Below are positions 1 through 7,166 of a stretch of 12,097 bases of DNA, one piece after another (position 1 is the stretch's first letter; each line of letters opens with the position of its first letter). The notes under the pieces are model-generated. The model was not told the origin of the DNA. It did no database searches and saw only the letters and a program-made list of their open reading frames with translations. Origin of the DNA: Oscillospiraceae bacterium (GTDB taxonomy: Bacteria; Bacillota; Clostridia; Oscillospirales; Ruminococcaceae); NCBI GenBank assembly GCA_017440425.1, contig JAFSHJ010000091.1, forward strand, positions 1-12,097, written 5' to 3'. Position numbers and translations under genes: made by a program.

Positions 1-507
1 CGCGACAGCGTGGCGATGGTGCTGCAGAACAACGTGCTTTTCTCCGGCACAATAAAGGATAACCTGCGTTGGGGCAACAAGGAGGCCACCGACGAGGAGA
101 TAGAGGCTGCCTGCCGTGCAGCTCAGGCACACGATTTCATTACATCCTTCCAGGATGGCTATGAAACGGTGCTGGGTCAGGGAGGCGTAAACGTCTCCGG
201 CGGACAGAAGCAGAGACTCTGCATAGCGAGAGCACTGCTCAAAAAGCCAAAGATAATCATTCTGGATGACTCTACCAGCGCAGTTGATACCGCAACCGAT
301 GCTGCCATCCGCGAGGCTTTCCGCCGCGAGCTGGCAGACACCACAACACTGATAATTGCACAGCGCATCAGCTCGGTCAGTGATGCCGACAAGATAATCG
401 TGCTGGACGACGGCAAGATAAATGCCATCGGCACTCACGAAGAGCTGCTTGCAGGCAACGAGATATACCGAGAGGTATACCTCTCCCAGCAGAAGGGGGT
501 TGAGTGA
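1..507 (+). CDS. ABC exporter, degenerate-site subunit (C-terminal part of the ATPase domain, 5' end outside window)
   Basis: This is the end of an ABC transporter half-exporter; the membrane domain and Walker A lie before the window, and the frame is open from base 1. Visible in order are the Q-loop Gln (bases 25-27), a canonical signature VSGGQ (193-207), Walker B IIILDD (253-270) and the switch region IIAQR (ending about 366). Two catalytic residues are replaced: Asp (268-270) stands where the Walker B Glu should be, and Gln (361-363) stands at the H-loop His. In heterodimeric exporters such as TM287/288 and BmrCD, one subunit carries just these substitutions, so its own ATP site binds but hydrolyses poorly. 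The TGA stop is followed after one base by the partner gene, so the two are co-translated. Likely role: export of drugs or other amphipathic compounds across the cytoplasmic membrane; the substrate cannot be read from the sequence. Confidence 0.93.
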   Translation, partial: RDSVAMVLQNNVLFSGTIKDNLRWGNKEATDEEIEAACRAAQAHDFITSFQDGYETVLGQGGVNVSGGQKQRLCIARALLKKPKIIILDDSTSAVDTATDAAIREAFRRELADTTTLIIAQRISSVSDADKIIVLDDGKINAIGTHEELLAGNEIYREVYLSQQKGVE

Positions 508-508
508 T

Positions 509-2422
509 ATGGCAAAGAAAGACAACATGAAAGTCCCCGCAGGCAAGCAGATGGGTCCCGGCGGCAAAGGCAGATTCGGAAAGCCGCAGAACGTCAAAGG
601 CACCTTCTTCAGGATACTGCGGTATCTCAAAGGCTATTGGTTCCTCATTGCTTTGGTATTTTTGTGCATCACCATAAACTCCCTCTCCTCCATTGCCGGC
701 ACCTATTTCCTGATGCCGCTGATAAACGAGATCTTCGAAAGCCCCACCCCCGATATGACAAGGTTTGCCAACACCCTCACGATAATGGCAGTCATGTATG
801 CGATAAGCATCGTTGCCAACTATCTGCAGGCAAGAATTGGTATCTCCATAACATCCGGAATGCTGCATCGCGTAAGAACAGACCTTTTCAGCAAGATGCA
901 GAAGCTGCCCATAAGATTTTTCGATACCAACTCCAACGGAGACCTGATGAGCCGCTTCACCAATGATACCGACGCAATGCGCCAGCTCGTCAGCCAGAGT
1001 ATTCCCAACCTCTTCTCCTCTCTGCTCACGGTTGTGGGCGTGTTTGTGATGATGGTGTATCTCAGCCCCGTGCTCACCATAATCGTTGTGGCAATGCTGG
1101 TTGTAATGACAGTTTTTGTCAAGACCATCGGCGGAAAGAGCGCCAAAAACTTTATGCGTCAGCAGGCTGAGGTGGGCCGAGTCAACGGCTACATCGAAGA
1201 GATGATAACGGGACAAAAGGTGGTCAAGGTGTTCAACCACGAGCAGGATACCATCGACGGCTTTAACGAGATAAACAACAGCTGGTTTGAGGCAAACTAC
1301 AAGGCAAATGCCCTTGCAAACATTCTGTTCCCCATCCTCAACAACCTCTCCCACATCAACTATGCCATCACCGCAACGGTGGGTGCGCTGCTCTCCATCG
1401 GCGGCATCGTGGATCTGGGTACTCTGGTATCCTTCCTCACCTATACGAGAAACTTCTCCAACCCCATCGGACAGATATCCCAGCAGATAACCTTCATCCT
1501 CTCTGCCCTTGCAGGTGCCGAGCGCATCTTCAAGATAATTGACGAGACTCCCGAGACAGACGAAGGTTATGTTACCCTTGTCAATGCGGAATATAACCTT
1601 AACGGTGAGCTTGTGGAAAGCGAAAAGCGCACCGATATGTGGGCATGGAAGCATCCTCACTCCGACGGAACCACAACCTACACCCTGCTCAAAGGCGATG
1701 TGGTGCTGGACGGCGTCACCTTTGGCTACGAGGAAGGTCAGACAGTTCTGAATAACGTGTCCCTCTATGCAAAACCGGGACAGAAGATCGCTTTCGTGGG
1801 TTCCACGGGAGCGGGCAAGACCACCATAACCAATCTGCTCAACCGTTTCTACGATGTTGAGGACGGCAAGATAAGATACGACGGTATCAACATCAACAAG
1901 ATCAAAAAGGCAGATCTCCGCCGCTCGCTGGCAATGGTTCTGCAGGATACCCACCTGTTTACCGGCACAGTCAGAGACAACATCCGCTACGGCAGGCTGG
2001 ATGCCACCGACGAGCAGATCAGAAAAGCGGCAAAAATTGCAAATGCCGAGTTCTTTATCGAGCATCTCCCCGATGGCTACGACACAGTTATAACCGGCGA
2101 CGGCGCAAACCTCAGCCAGGGTCAGCGCCAGCTCCTTGCCATCGCAAGAGCCGCCGTTGCAGATCCTCCCGTGCTCATTCTGGATGAAGCCACAAGCTCC
2201 ATCGACACCCGCACAGAGGCGCATATCGAAAAGGGTATGGATACCCTTATGAGCGGCAGAACGGTGTTCGTCATCGCTCACAGACTCTCCACCGTCCGCA
2301 ATTCCGATGCCATTATGGTGCTTGAAAAGGGCGAGATAATCGAACGCGGCAACCACGATCAGCTCATTGAACAGCAGGGCAAATATTATCAGCTCTACAC
2401 CGGAATGTTCGAGCTGGATTGA
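509..2422 (+). CDS. ABC exporter, consensus-site subunit (TM288/BmrD-like permease-ATPase fusion)
   Basis: A complete 637-residue half-exporter. The ATG at 509 is preferred over a start in the same frame at 422 because it follows a purine-rich site (AGAAGGGGG, ending near 498) and begins one base after the upstream stop. A polar Lys/Gly-rich leader precedes a six-helix membrane domain (about residues 40-330) and a C-terminal ATPase domain. Walker A GSTGAGKTT is at 431-439, Q-loop Gln at 479, signature LSQGQ at 535-539, Walker B VLILDE at 555-560 with the catalytic Glu intact, and the switch His at 591. The signature has Gln for the first Gly, as in TM288; this pairs with the defective Walker B and H-loop of the upstream subunit, making one degenerate and one active ATP site. 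Between the membrane and ATPase domains lies an extra stretch rich in Glu, Trp and His (about 347-395). Heterodimeric multidrug-type exporter; substrate unknown. Confidence 0.95.
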   Translation: MAKKDNMKVPAGKQMGPGGKGRFGKPQNVKGTFFRILRYLKGYWFLIALVFLCITINSLSSIAGTYFLMPLINEIFESPTPDMTRFANTLTIMAVMYAISIVANYLQARIGISITSGMLHRVRTDLFSKMQKLPIRFFDTNSNGDLMSRFTNDTDAMRQLVSQSIPNLFSSLLTVVGVFVMMVYLSPVLTIIVVAMLVVMTVFVKTIGGKSAKNFMRQQAEVGRVNGYIEEMITGQKVVKVFNHEQDTIDGFNEINNSWFEANYKANALANILFPILNNLSHINYAITATVGALLSIGGIVDLGTLVSFLTYTRNFSNPIGQISQQITFILSALAGAERIFKIIDETPETDEGYVTLVNAEYNLNGELVESEKRTDMWAWKHPHSDGTTTYTLLKGDVVLDGVTFGYEEGQTVLNNVSLYAKPGQKIAFVGSTGAGKTTITNLLNRFYDVEDGKIRYDGININKIKKADLRRSLAMVLQDTHLFTGTVRDNIRYGRLDATDEQIRKAAKIANAEFFIEHLPDGYDTVITGDGANLSQGQRQLLAIARAAVADPPVLILDEATSSIDTRTEAHIEKGMDTLMSGRTVFVIAHRLSTVRNSDAIMVLEKGEIIERGNHDQLIEQQGKYYQLYTGMFELD

Positions 2423-2430
2423 TGGCGGTA

Positions 2431-2586
2431 AAACACCCCGACGGCGCAATTCCAAAAGGAAAACATAGCGCCGGATCACGGCTCGCACCGTGATCCGGCA
2501 CAGTGAAACTGAAGCAGCCCACCGATTTGATATCGGTGGGCTGCGGCTATGTTTTCCTTTGTAAGAATTGCGCCGTCGGGGTGTTT
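2431..2586. repeat. 156-bp nested palindromic element with cloverleaf-like folding, between convergent genes
   Basis: The outer arms 2431-2452 and 2565-2586 are perfect 22-bp inverted repeats. After a small internal loop (2453-2454 against 2561-2564) the stem resumes with 15 perfect pairs, 2455-2469 with 2546-2560. Inside are a 12-bp hairpin (2470-2481 with 2488-2499, loop CTCGCA), a tiny 4-bp hairpin (2501-2504 with 2508-2511, loop GAA) and a 13-bp hairpin (2514-2526 with 2532-2544, loop TTGAT). It starts 8 bases after the ABC exporter stop and ends 5 bases before the stop codon of the convergent Na/Pi gene. The right arm is followed by TTT, GGG and TTTTATTTT on the plus strand, and the left arm by TTTT on the minus strand, so it could terminate transcription both ways. 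The nested perfect arms are more elaborate than an ordinary terminator and suggest a miniature palindromic repeat. No ORF or transposase is inside. The structure is certain; the function is inferred. Confidence 0.85.
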
Positions 2587-2591
2587 GGGTT

Positions 2592-4358
2592 TTATTTTAC
2601 CTCGCTGGGGAGAGCGTATTTCTCGTGATACTCGTTGAAGAGTTCCTCAAAGGAGTTGTGGGATGTGTGTTTGACCTCGGAGAGATACTGGTGGGTATCA
2701 AAGCTGCCGAACTGCTGGATCTCAATGAGAGCAACCGCGATGTTGGAGCAGTGGTCGGAAACACGTCCGTAGTTGGTGAGCAGATCGGAGAAGATGAAAC
2801 CGAGTTCGATGGTGCAGTTGCCCTTGCGCAAGCGCTCAATGTGCTTTGCACGGAGTTCTTCTTTGAGCACATCGATGACCTGCTCAATGGGCTCAACGTG
2901 TTTGGCCATTTCGGCATCCTCGGTAACATAGGAGCGCATTGCAATGGAGAGGATCTCTTCCAATGCGGAGGTAATGACCTTGATCTCAGCAATGGCGTCT
3001 TCGGAGAAGGAGATATCCTTCTCATACATCTCCTTGGAGACTTCCATAATGTTTACGGCATGGTCGCTGATACGCTCAAAATCTCCGATAACGTGGAGCA
3101 GCATAGAAACTGCTCTGCTGTCACGGTCGGTGAGGTCGCAGGAGCTGAGCTTAACAAGATAACTGCCGATAGCATCTTCAAAGCGGTCTATTTCGGATTC
3201 CTTCTGGACGATCTCTGCATCCAGCTCGGGATCGTATTTGTCCATACACTTCAGAGAGAGAAGCAGAGCGTTGCGGGAGAGAGCGGCCATGCGTGCGGCC
3301 TGCTTTTTAACCTGCTCCACAGCAACGGAGGGAGTTCCCAGCAGACGCTCGTCCAAAATGGGAACAATTTCCTCTTCGTTTGCCTTGTCACGAACGGTGA
3401 GCATTGCAAGCTTTTCCAGCTGTTTGGTGAAGGGAAGAAGAATAAGCGTGGTGACCACGTTGAAGATGGTGTGCACAACAGCGATCTGGAAAGCGGTTAT
3501 CTGGGAATCCGCAAACGCAAAATCAAAAATTCCGTTGGCTGTGTAGTAAAGGGCGAGGAAGATTATAGTTCCGATAACGTTGAAATAGAGGTGAACAAAG
3601 GCAACACGCTTTGCGTTTTTGTTTGCACCGATGCAGGAGATAAGTGCTGTTGCGCAGGTACCGATGTTCTGACCCATAATTATGGGAATGGCACTTCCGA
3701 ATGTGAGTGCACCGGTGGCAGAAAGCACCTGCAAAACACCGACGCTGGCGGAGGAGCTCTGGATTATTGCGGTGAAAATTGCACCTGCAAGAATACCGAA
3801 GAGAGGATTGGAGAACATTGTGAGCAGCTTGGTGAAGCCGGGGTCGGATGAGAGGGGCTTAACGGCATCGCTCATCATGGACATTCCGGTCATCAGGATG
3901 GCAAAACCGAGCAGAATTGCGCCGATATCCTTCTTTTTGCCTTTTTTGCTCATCATCACCATAACAACGCCGATGAGGGCAAGCACTGGGCAGAAAGAAT
4001 CCGGCTTGAGAAGAGTGAGGATAAGGTTGTCGCTTTCAATTCCGGTGAGGCTAAGGACCCAGGCGGTAACGGTGGTACCGACGTTGGCACCCATAATTAC
4101 GCCGATTGCCTGCGAAAGCTGCATAATGCCTGCGCTAACAAAGCCGACCAGCATAACCGTTGTTGCGGAAGAGCTCTGAATTATGGCAGTTATGGTCATG
4201 CCGAGACCTGCAGCCTTAAATTTGTTGTTTGTGATTCTTCCAAGTATGTGTTCAAGGCGATTTCCGGAGACTTTTTCGAGGCTTGAACTCATCAGTGTCA
4301 TGCCGTAGAGGAAAAGGGCAAGACCACCTACAAGAGCGAGGATTGCAAATAGATCCAT
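2592..4358 (-). CDS. Na/Pi cotransporter family protein with C-terminal PhoU-like domain
   Basis: A 588-residue membrane protein of the NptA/YjbB type, which takes up or exports phosphate with sodium. The membrane half is an internal duplication typical of the family: QSSSA occurs at residues 61-65 and 200-204, each followed by a related glycine motif (GANVGTT at 90-96, GQNIGTC at 229-235). About eight hydrophobic segments fill residues 1-310. The cytoplasmic C-terminal half (about 345-550) is helical and shows two PhoU-like metal-site motifs, GDFERISDH (425-433) and YGRVSDH (530-536), so it probably binds metal and senses phosphate status or controls the transporter. The ATG is preceded by AGAAGGA about 12 bases upstream, a somewhat long spacing. 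It has its own promoter in the 133-base gap after the MATE gene, and its stop abuts the palindromic element. Confidence 0.93.
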   Translation of the reverse strand: MDLFAILALVGGLALFLYGMTLMSSSLEKVSGNRLEHILGRITNNKFKAAGLGMTITAIIQSSSATTVMLVGFVSAGIMQLSQAIGVIMGANVGTTVTAWVLSLTGIESDNLILTLLKPDSFCPVLALIGVVMVMMSKKGKKKDIGAILLGFAILMTGMSMMSDAVKPLSSDPGFTKLLTMFSNPLFGILAGAIFTAIIQSSSASVGVLQVLSATGALTFGSAIPIIMGQNIGTCATALISCIGANKNAKRVAFVHLYFNVIGTIIFLALYYTANGIFDFAFADSQITAFQIAVVHTIFNVVTTLILLPFTKQLEKLAMLTVRDKANEEEIVPILDERLLGTPSVAVEQVKKQAARMAALSRNALLLSLKCMDKYDPELDAEIVQKESEIDRFEDAIGSYLVKLSSCDLTDRDSRAVSMLLHVIGDFERISDHAVNIMEVSKEMYEKDISFSEDAIAEIKVITSALEEILSIAMRSYVTEDAEMAKHVEPIEQVIDVLKEELRAKHIERLRKGNCTIELGFIFSDLLTNYGRVSDHCSNIAVALIEIQQFGSFDTHQYLSEVKHTSHNSFEELFNEYHEKYALPSEVK

Positions 4359-4402
4359 TCTTAAATCACGTCCTTCTTTCTTTAATATTTTTCAGCAATA
4401 TT

Positions 4403-4432
4403 ATTATATCACAGCATTATTTGAAGGGAAAG
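4403..4432 (-). promoter_or_regulatory. Probable extended -10 promoter of the Na/Pi cotransporter gene
   Basis: On the minus strand a perfect TATAAT (4403-4408) is preceded by TGA, giving the extended -10 form TGnTATAAT. No good -35 box is seen at 16-18 bases upstream (only pyrimidine-rich TTTCCC), as is usual for extended -10 promoters. The start codon lies about 45 bases downstream. The surrounding gap is AT-rich, and no strong terminator hairpin for the preceding MATE gene was found in it, so readthrough from that gene may add to expression. Confidence 0.6.
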
Positions 4433-4491
4433 AGAAACTTTTGAAAAGATGCGCAGAAAAATTAAAGGGCCAAACCGAAAATACTGTTGTT

Positions 4492-5847
4492 TTATCCCAT
4501 ATCGCGTGTGACGTTGTTGAGCCATTTGTATGTGCGGTATCTCAAGAAGATGGGGATTATCTTTATGAGCTCGTCTGCCATCAGTATGGCGTAGACAATG
4601 CGCACGTCCCAATGGAAGATGAATGCTGCAACTGCAGCGCAGGGAATGGTTATGCCCCACATTGCGGAAAGGTCGAACACAACGCCGATCTTTGCATCGC
4701 CGCCGGAGCGGAAAATGCCAACCACCATGGTGGTGTTAAGTCCCTGAGCAATGCAGAAATAGGACATTATGAAGAGCATTGTTGTGAGATATTCCAGCGC
4801 CTCCGGAGAGAGCTCCAAAATATAAGGCGCAATGGGGATGACCGAAAGCACCACGCAGGCACCGATGCTGCCGAAAATGAGAGAGAGCTTGATGAAACGG
4901 ACGGAGTTTTTCTTTGCCTCGTCCATTTTGCCCTCGCCAATGGCCTTTCCAAGCAGAATGGCGGTTGCGTTGGAGATGCCCATTCCCACTACCATTGCCA
5001 GCTGACGGGTGGTTTGTGCCACCGAGTTTGCGGAGACCGCCGCCTTGCCAAGATGACCGATTATGGCGGTATTCATGGATACCGCAAGGCTCCACATCAG
5101 CTCGTTGAAGATAACGGGCAGGCTGTAGTTGAGAAAATCCTTCACAAGAATGCCCGCCTTGGTGAAAATATATTTCAGACGGATGTGAATTACAGCCTTT
5201 TTGCGGAGAGAATAGCAGATTGCAATGATCACCTGAACATAACGGGCAATGGTGGTGGCAAGTGCCGCACCGGAGATTCCCATTGGCTCAAATCCAAGCA
5301 GACCGAAGATGAGTATCGCATTGAGGATGACGTTGACCACAAATCCCACAAAGTGTATCACCATGGATATCTTCACCTTCTCAACGCTGCGCAGAATGTT
5401 GAGATAGAGGGTGGAGAAGGTGAGGGGAATGTAGGTCCACACCACAATGCGGAGATATTTTACACCTTCTTCAATAACGTCGGTCTCTTTGGTGAAGAGC
5501 GTCATCACCTTGTCGGGGAAAAGCGCAACCACAACAGTGAAAAGAGCGGATATCACCAGCAAAAAGCGGAGTGCAAGACCGATGACGCGCTCGATCGTGA
5601 CGGTGTCTTTTTTGCCCCAATACTGTGCCGTGAGGATACACGCACCCGAGGAAGTGCCAAAGAAGATGAGCACCAGCACAAACCAAACCTGTCCCGCAAG
5701 GGAGGAGCCGGAGAGTGCGGCATCGCTGACGTTGCCCAGCATGATAACGTCGGCAGAGGTGATGGCGGTGTCAATGAGGTTTTGCAGCGCCATGGGCAAA
5801 ACCAGGGCAAAAACAGATTTGTAAAAGGTTTTAGCTTCTTGTTTCAT
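4492..5847 (-). CDS. MATE family multidrug/cation efflux transporter
   Basis: A 451-residue integral membrane protein with the length and hydrophobic pattern of a 12-helix MATE transporter, two six-helix halves. The N-terminus has the family pattern: a short basic leader, then helix 1 with LVLPMALQNLIDTAITSAD, and the following loop with MLGNVSDAALSG. Later comes the QYWGKKD stretch between helices 3 and 4. The second half begins near the LPVIFNELMWSLA segment, about residue 240. Members export cationic drugs, dyes or metabolites in exchange for Na+ or H+; the substrate and coupling ion are not evident here. The start is supported by AGGA eight bases upstream. It begins 24 bases after the stop of the aminopeptidase gene on the same strand, so the two are probably one transcript. 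Confidence 0.93.
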   Translation of the reverse strand: MKQEAKTFYKSVFALVLPMALQNLIDTAITSADVIMLGNVSDAALSGSSLAGQVWFVLVLIFFGTSSGACILTAQYWGKKDTVTIERVIGLALRFLLVISALFTVVVALFPDKVMTLFTKETDVIEEGVKYLRIVVWTYIPLTFSTLYLNILRSVEKVKISMVIHFVGFVVNVILNAILIFGLLGFEPMGISGAALATTIARYVQVIIAICYSLRKKAVIHIRLKYIFTKAGILVKDFLNYSLPVIFNELMWSLAVSMNTAIIGHLGKAAVSANSVAQTTRQLAMVVGMGISNATAILLGKAIGEGKMDEAKKNSVRFIKLSLIFGSIGACVVLSVIPIAPYILELSPEALEYLTTMLFIMSYFCIAQGLNTTMVVGIFRSGGDAKIGVVFDLSAMWGITIPCAAVAAFIFHWDVRIVYAILMADELIKIIPIFLRYRTYKWLNNVTRDMG

Positions 5848-5871
5848 GTCATTTTCCTATAAAGATGTGGG

Positions 5872-6987
5872 TCAGATAAGGTTTTCGGGGTTGAGTCCAA
5901 ACAGCTCGGGCAGCACAAAGCGACCGTCCTTTCGGATGAGTACGTCGTCAAACCAAATCTCTCCGCCGCCGTATTCGGGAGTCTGAATGCACACCATATC
6001 CCAATGGAGAGCGGAGTGGTTGCCGTTGTCGCATTCCTCGTAGCAGCTGCCGGGGGTGAAATGGAAGCTGCCTGCAATCTTTTCGTCAAACAGAGTGTCT
6101 TTCATGGGCAGGTTGATATAGGGGTTAACACCAAGTGCAAACTCGCCAACATAGCGTGCACCTTCGTCAATATCCAGAATTTTGTTGATGAGCTCGGTGT
6201 TGTTGGAGGTGGCTTTAACAATTTTGCCGTCCTTGAAGGTGAGCTCCACATCGGTGAAGGTGAAGCCGTTTTCAACGGTGGGAGTGTTGTAGCGGAGCAC
6301 GCCGTTTATGCTGTTCTTAACGGGGGCGGTGTAAATTTCGCCGTCGGGAATGTTGCATTTACCGGCGCACTTGACAGCGGGCAGACCCTTGATGGAGAAG
6401 GTGAGGTCGGTGCCGTTGCCGATGATGTGGACCTTGTCGATCTTGTCCATCAGCTCGCAGAGGGGATCCATAGCAGCATCCATCTTGGAATAATCAAGGT
6501 TGCAGACGTTGAAATAGTAGTCCTCAAATGCCTCGGTGGACATATCTGCCTGCTGAGCCATGGAGGGCTGAGGATAGCGGAGCACCACCCACTTGGTGTG
6601 GGGAACACGGATCTCGCCGTGAACGGGGTGCCAGTAATATTTGGACTGCATTTCCTGCTTTTCTGCGGGAACGTCGGCGTATTCGGAGGAGTTGGAGCCG
6701 CCTCTAATGCCGATGAATGCCTGCATTTTGGACATAAGCGCAGCATCCACCTCGGCACGCAGCTTCTGCTGTTCAACGGTGGCACCCAGGAGCAGCTCTC
6801 GTTCCATGCGCTTGTCGCTCATCCAAAGGAAGGGCACGCCGCCTGCGGCATAGGTCGCTTTTATAAGCTCACGGGCAAGCTCGTCGCAGCCGCCGATGGA
6901 TTCTATAAGAACGTTTTCTCCCGGTTTAACGTCGCAGGAGAAGTTGACAAGGTTGTGGGCAAGCTGTTTGATTCTGGGATCTGTCAT
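5872..6987 (-). CDS. Aminopeptidase, M29 family (AmpS/AmpT-like metallopeptidase)
   Basis: A 371-residue cytoplasmic metallo-aminopeptidase that removes N-terminal residues from peptides. Its sequence has the M29 architecture: an N-terminal domain (PGENVLIES near residue 22) and a C-terminal catalytic domain. Candidate metal ligands match the Thermus enzyme in order and mostly in spacing: Glu217 (in DGEIYTAP), Glu282 (in YVGEFALG), His309 (in GSFHFTPG), Tyr316, His328 and Asp330 (in HWDM). The gap between Tyr316 and His328 is shorter than in the Thermus enzyme. The frame extends to a GTG at 6996, but that GTG is part of the AGGTG ribosome binding site (6995-6999) positioned correctly for the ATG at 6985-6987, so I use the ATG. 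First gene of a likely two-gene unit with the MATE exporter, under the promoter at 7078-7106; a functional link between the two is not evident. Confidence 0.92.
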   Translation of the reverse strand: MTDPRIKQLAHNLVNFSCDVKPGENVLIESIGGCDELARELIKATYAAGGVPFLWMSDKRMERELLLGATVEQQKLRAEVDAALMSKMQAFIGIRGGSNSSEYADVPAEKQEMQSKYYWHPVHGEIRVPHTKWVVLRYPQPSMAQQADMSTEAFEDYYFNVCNLDYSKMDAAMDPLCELMDKIDKVHIIGNGTDLTFSIKGLPAVKCAGKCNIPDGEIYTAPVKNSINGVLRYNTPTVENGFTFTDVELTFKDGKIVKATSNNTELINKILDIDEGARYVGEFALGVNPYINLPMKDTLFDEKIAGSFHFTPGSCYEECDNGNHSALHWDMVCIQTPEYGGGEIWFDDVLIRKDGRFVLPELFGLNPENLI

Positions 6988-6994
6988 ATGTTTC

Positions 6995-6999
6995 ACCTG
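6995..6999 (-). promoter_or_regulatory. Ribosome binding site that decides the aminopeptidase start
   Basis: AGGTG on the minus strand lies seven bases before the ATG at 6985-6987. It contains the in-frame GTG that would otherwise give a three-residue-longer protein, which argues against that longer start. Confidence 0.75.
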
Positions 7000-7077
7000 T
7001 CCGCATTGATAGATAAACTGCGGCCTTTCTTAAAATATTACACTTTAAAGCGTGCAGATTTTTCCGCACACATAATA

Positions 7078-7106
7078 AGTATACTAAAATAACGTCATAA
7101 AGTCAA
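7078..7106 (-). promoter_or_regulatory. Sigma-A type promoter for the aminopeptidase-MATE unit
   Basis: On the minus strand, TTGACT (7101-7106) and TATACT (7078-7083) are separated by exactly 17 bases, each differing from consensus at one position. It lies about 90 bases upstream of the aminopeptidase start and just downstream of the terminator of the pilus-like operon, marking a clean transcription-unit boundary. The remaining leader (6988-7077) shows no recognisable riboswitch or strong hairpin. Confidence 0.8.
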
Positions 7107-7125
7107 TCGAGGATGAAGGTGCAGC

Positions 7126-7160
7126 AAAAATCCCGATCCCCAACAAAAAGGGATCGGGAT
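7126..7160 (-). terminator. Rho-independent terminator of the pilus-like operon
   Basis: An 11-bp perfect GC-rich stem (7130-7140 with 7150-7160) with a 9-base loop is followed on the minus strand by a T5 run (7126-7130, partly within the stem base). It lies seven bases after the stop of the PilT-like gene. It should end transcription of the seven-gene operon before the aminopeptidase promoter. Confidence 0.88.
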
Positions 7161-7166
7161 CTCAGA

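Noticed and set aside
377..2488. 703-codon open frame on the minus strand across the ABC exporter genes
   Set aside because: It is antisense to two clear ABC transporter domains; its translation is low-complexity Cys/His/Gly-rich with no recognisable domain.
2500..2513. Possible tRNA because of the cloverleaf-like fold
   Set aside because: Arms are far too long, there is no anticodon or T-loop consensus and no CCA-type end.
2568..3851. 427-codon open frame on the plus strand opposite the Na/Pi cotransporter
   Set aside because: It mirrors the codon pattern of a well-supported gene and also runs into the palindromic element; no family resemblance.
4409..4491. Terminator for the MATE gene in the gap before the Na/Pi gene
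   Set aside because: Only a short CTTTTCAAAAG palindrome and AT-rich DNA are present, with no GC-rich stem plus T-run.
4441..5862. 473-codon open frame on the plus strand opposite the MATE gene
   Set aside because: Cys/His-rich antisense translation without a domain; the minus strand encodes an intact MATE transporter.
6004..7092. 362-codon open frame on the plus strand opposite the aminopeptidase
   Set aside because: Antisense of a gene with conserved metal ligands; it also crosses that gene's promoter region.
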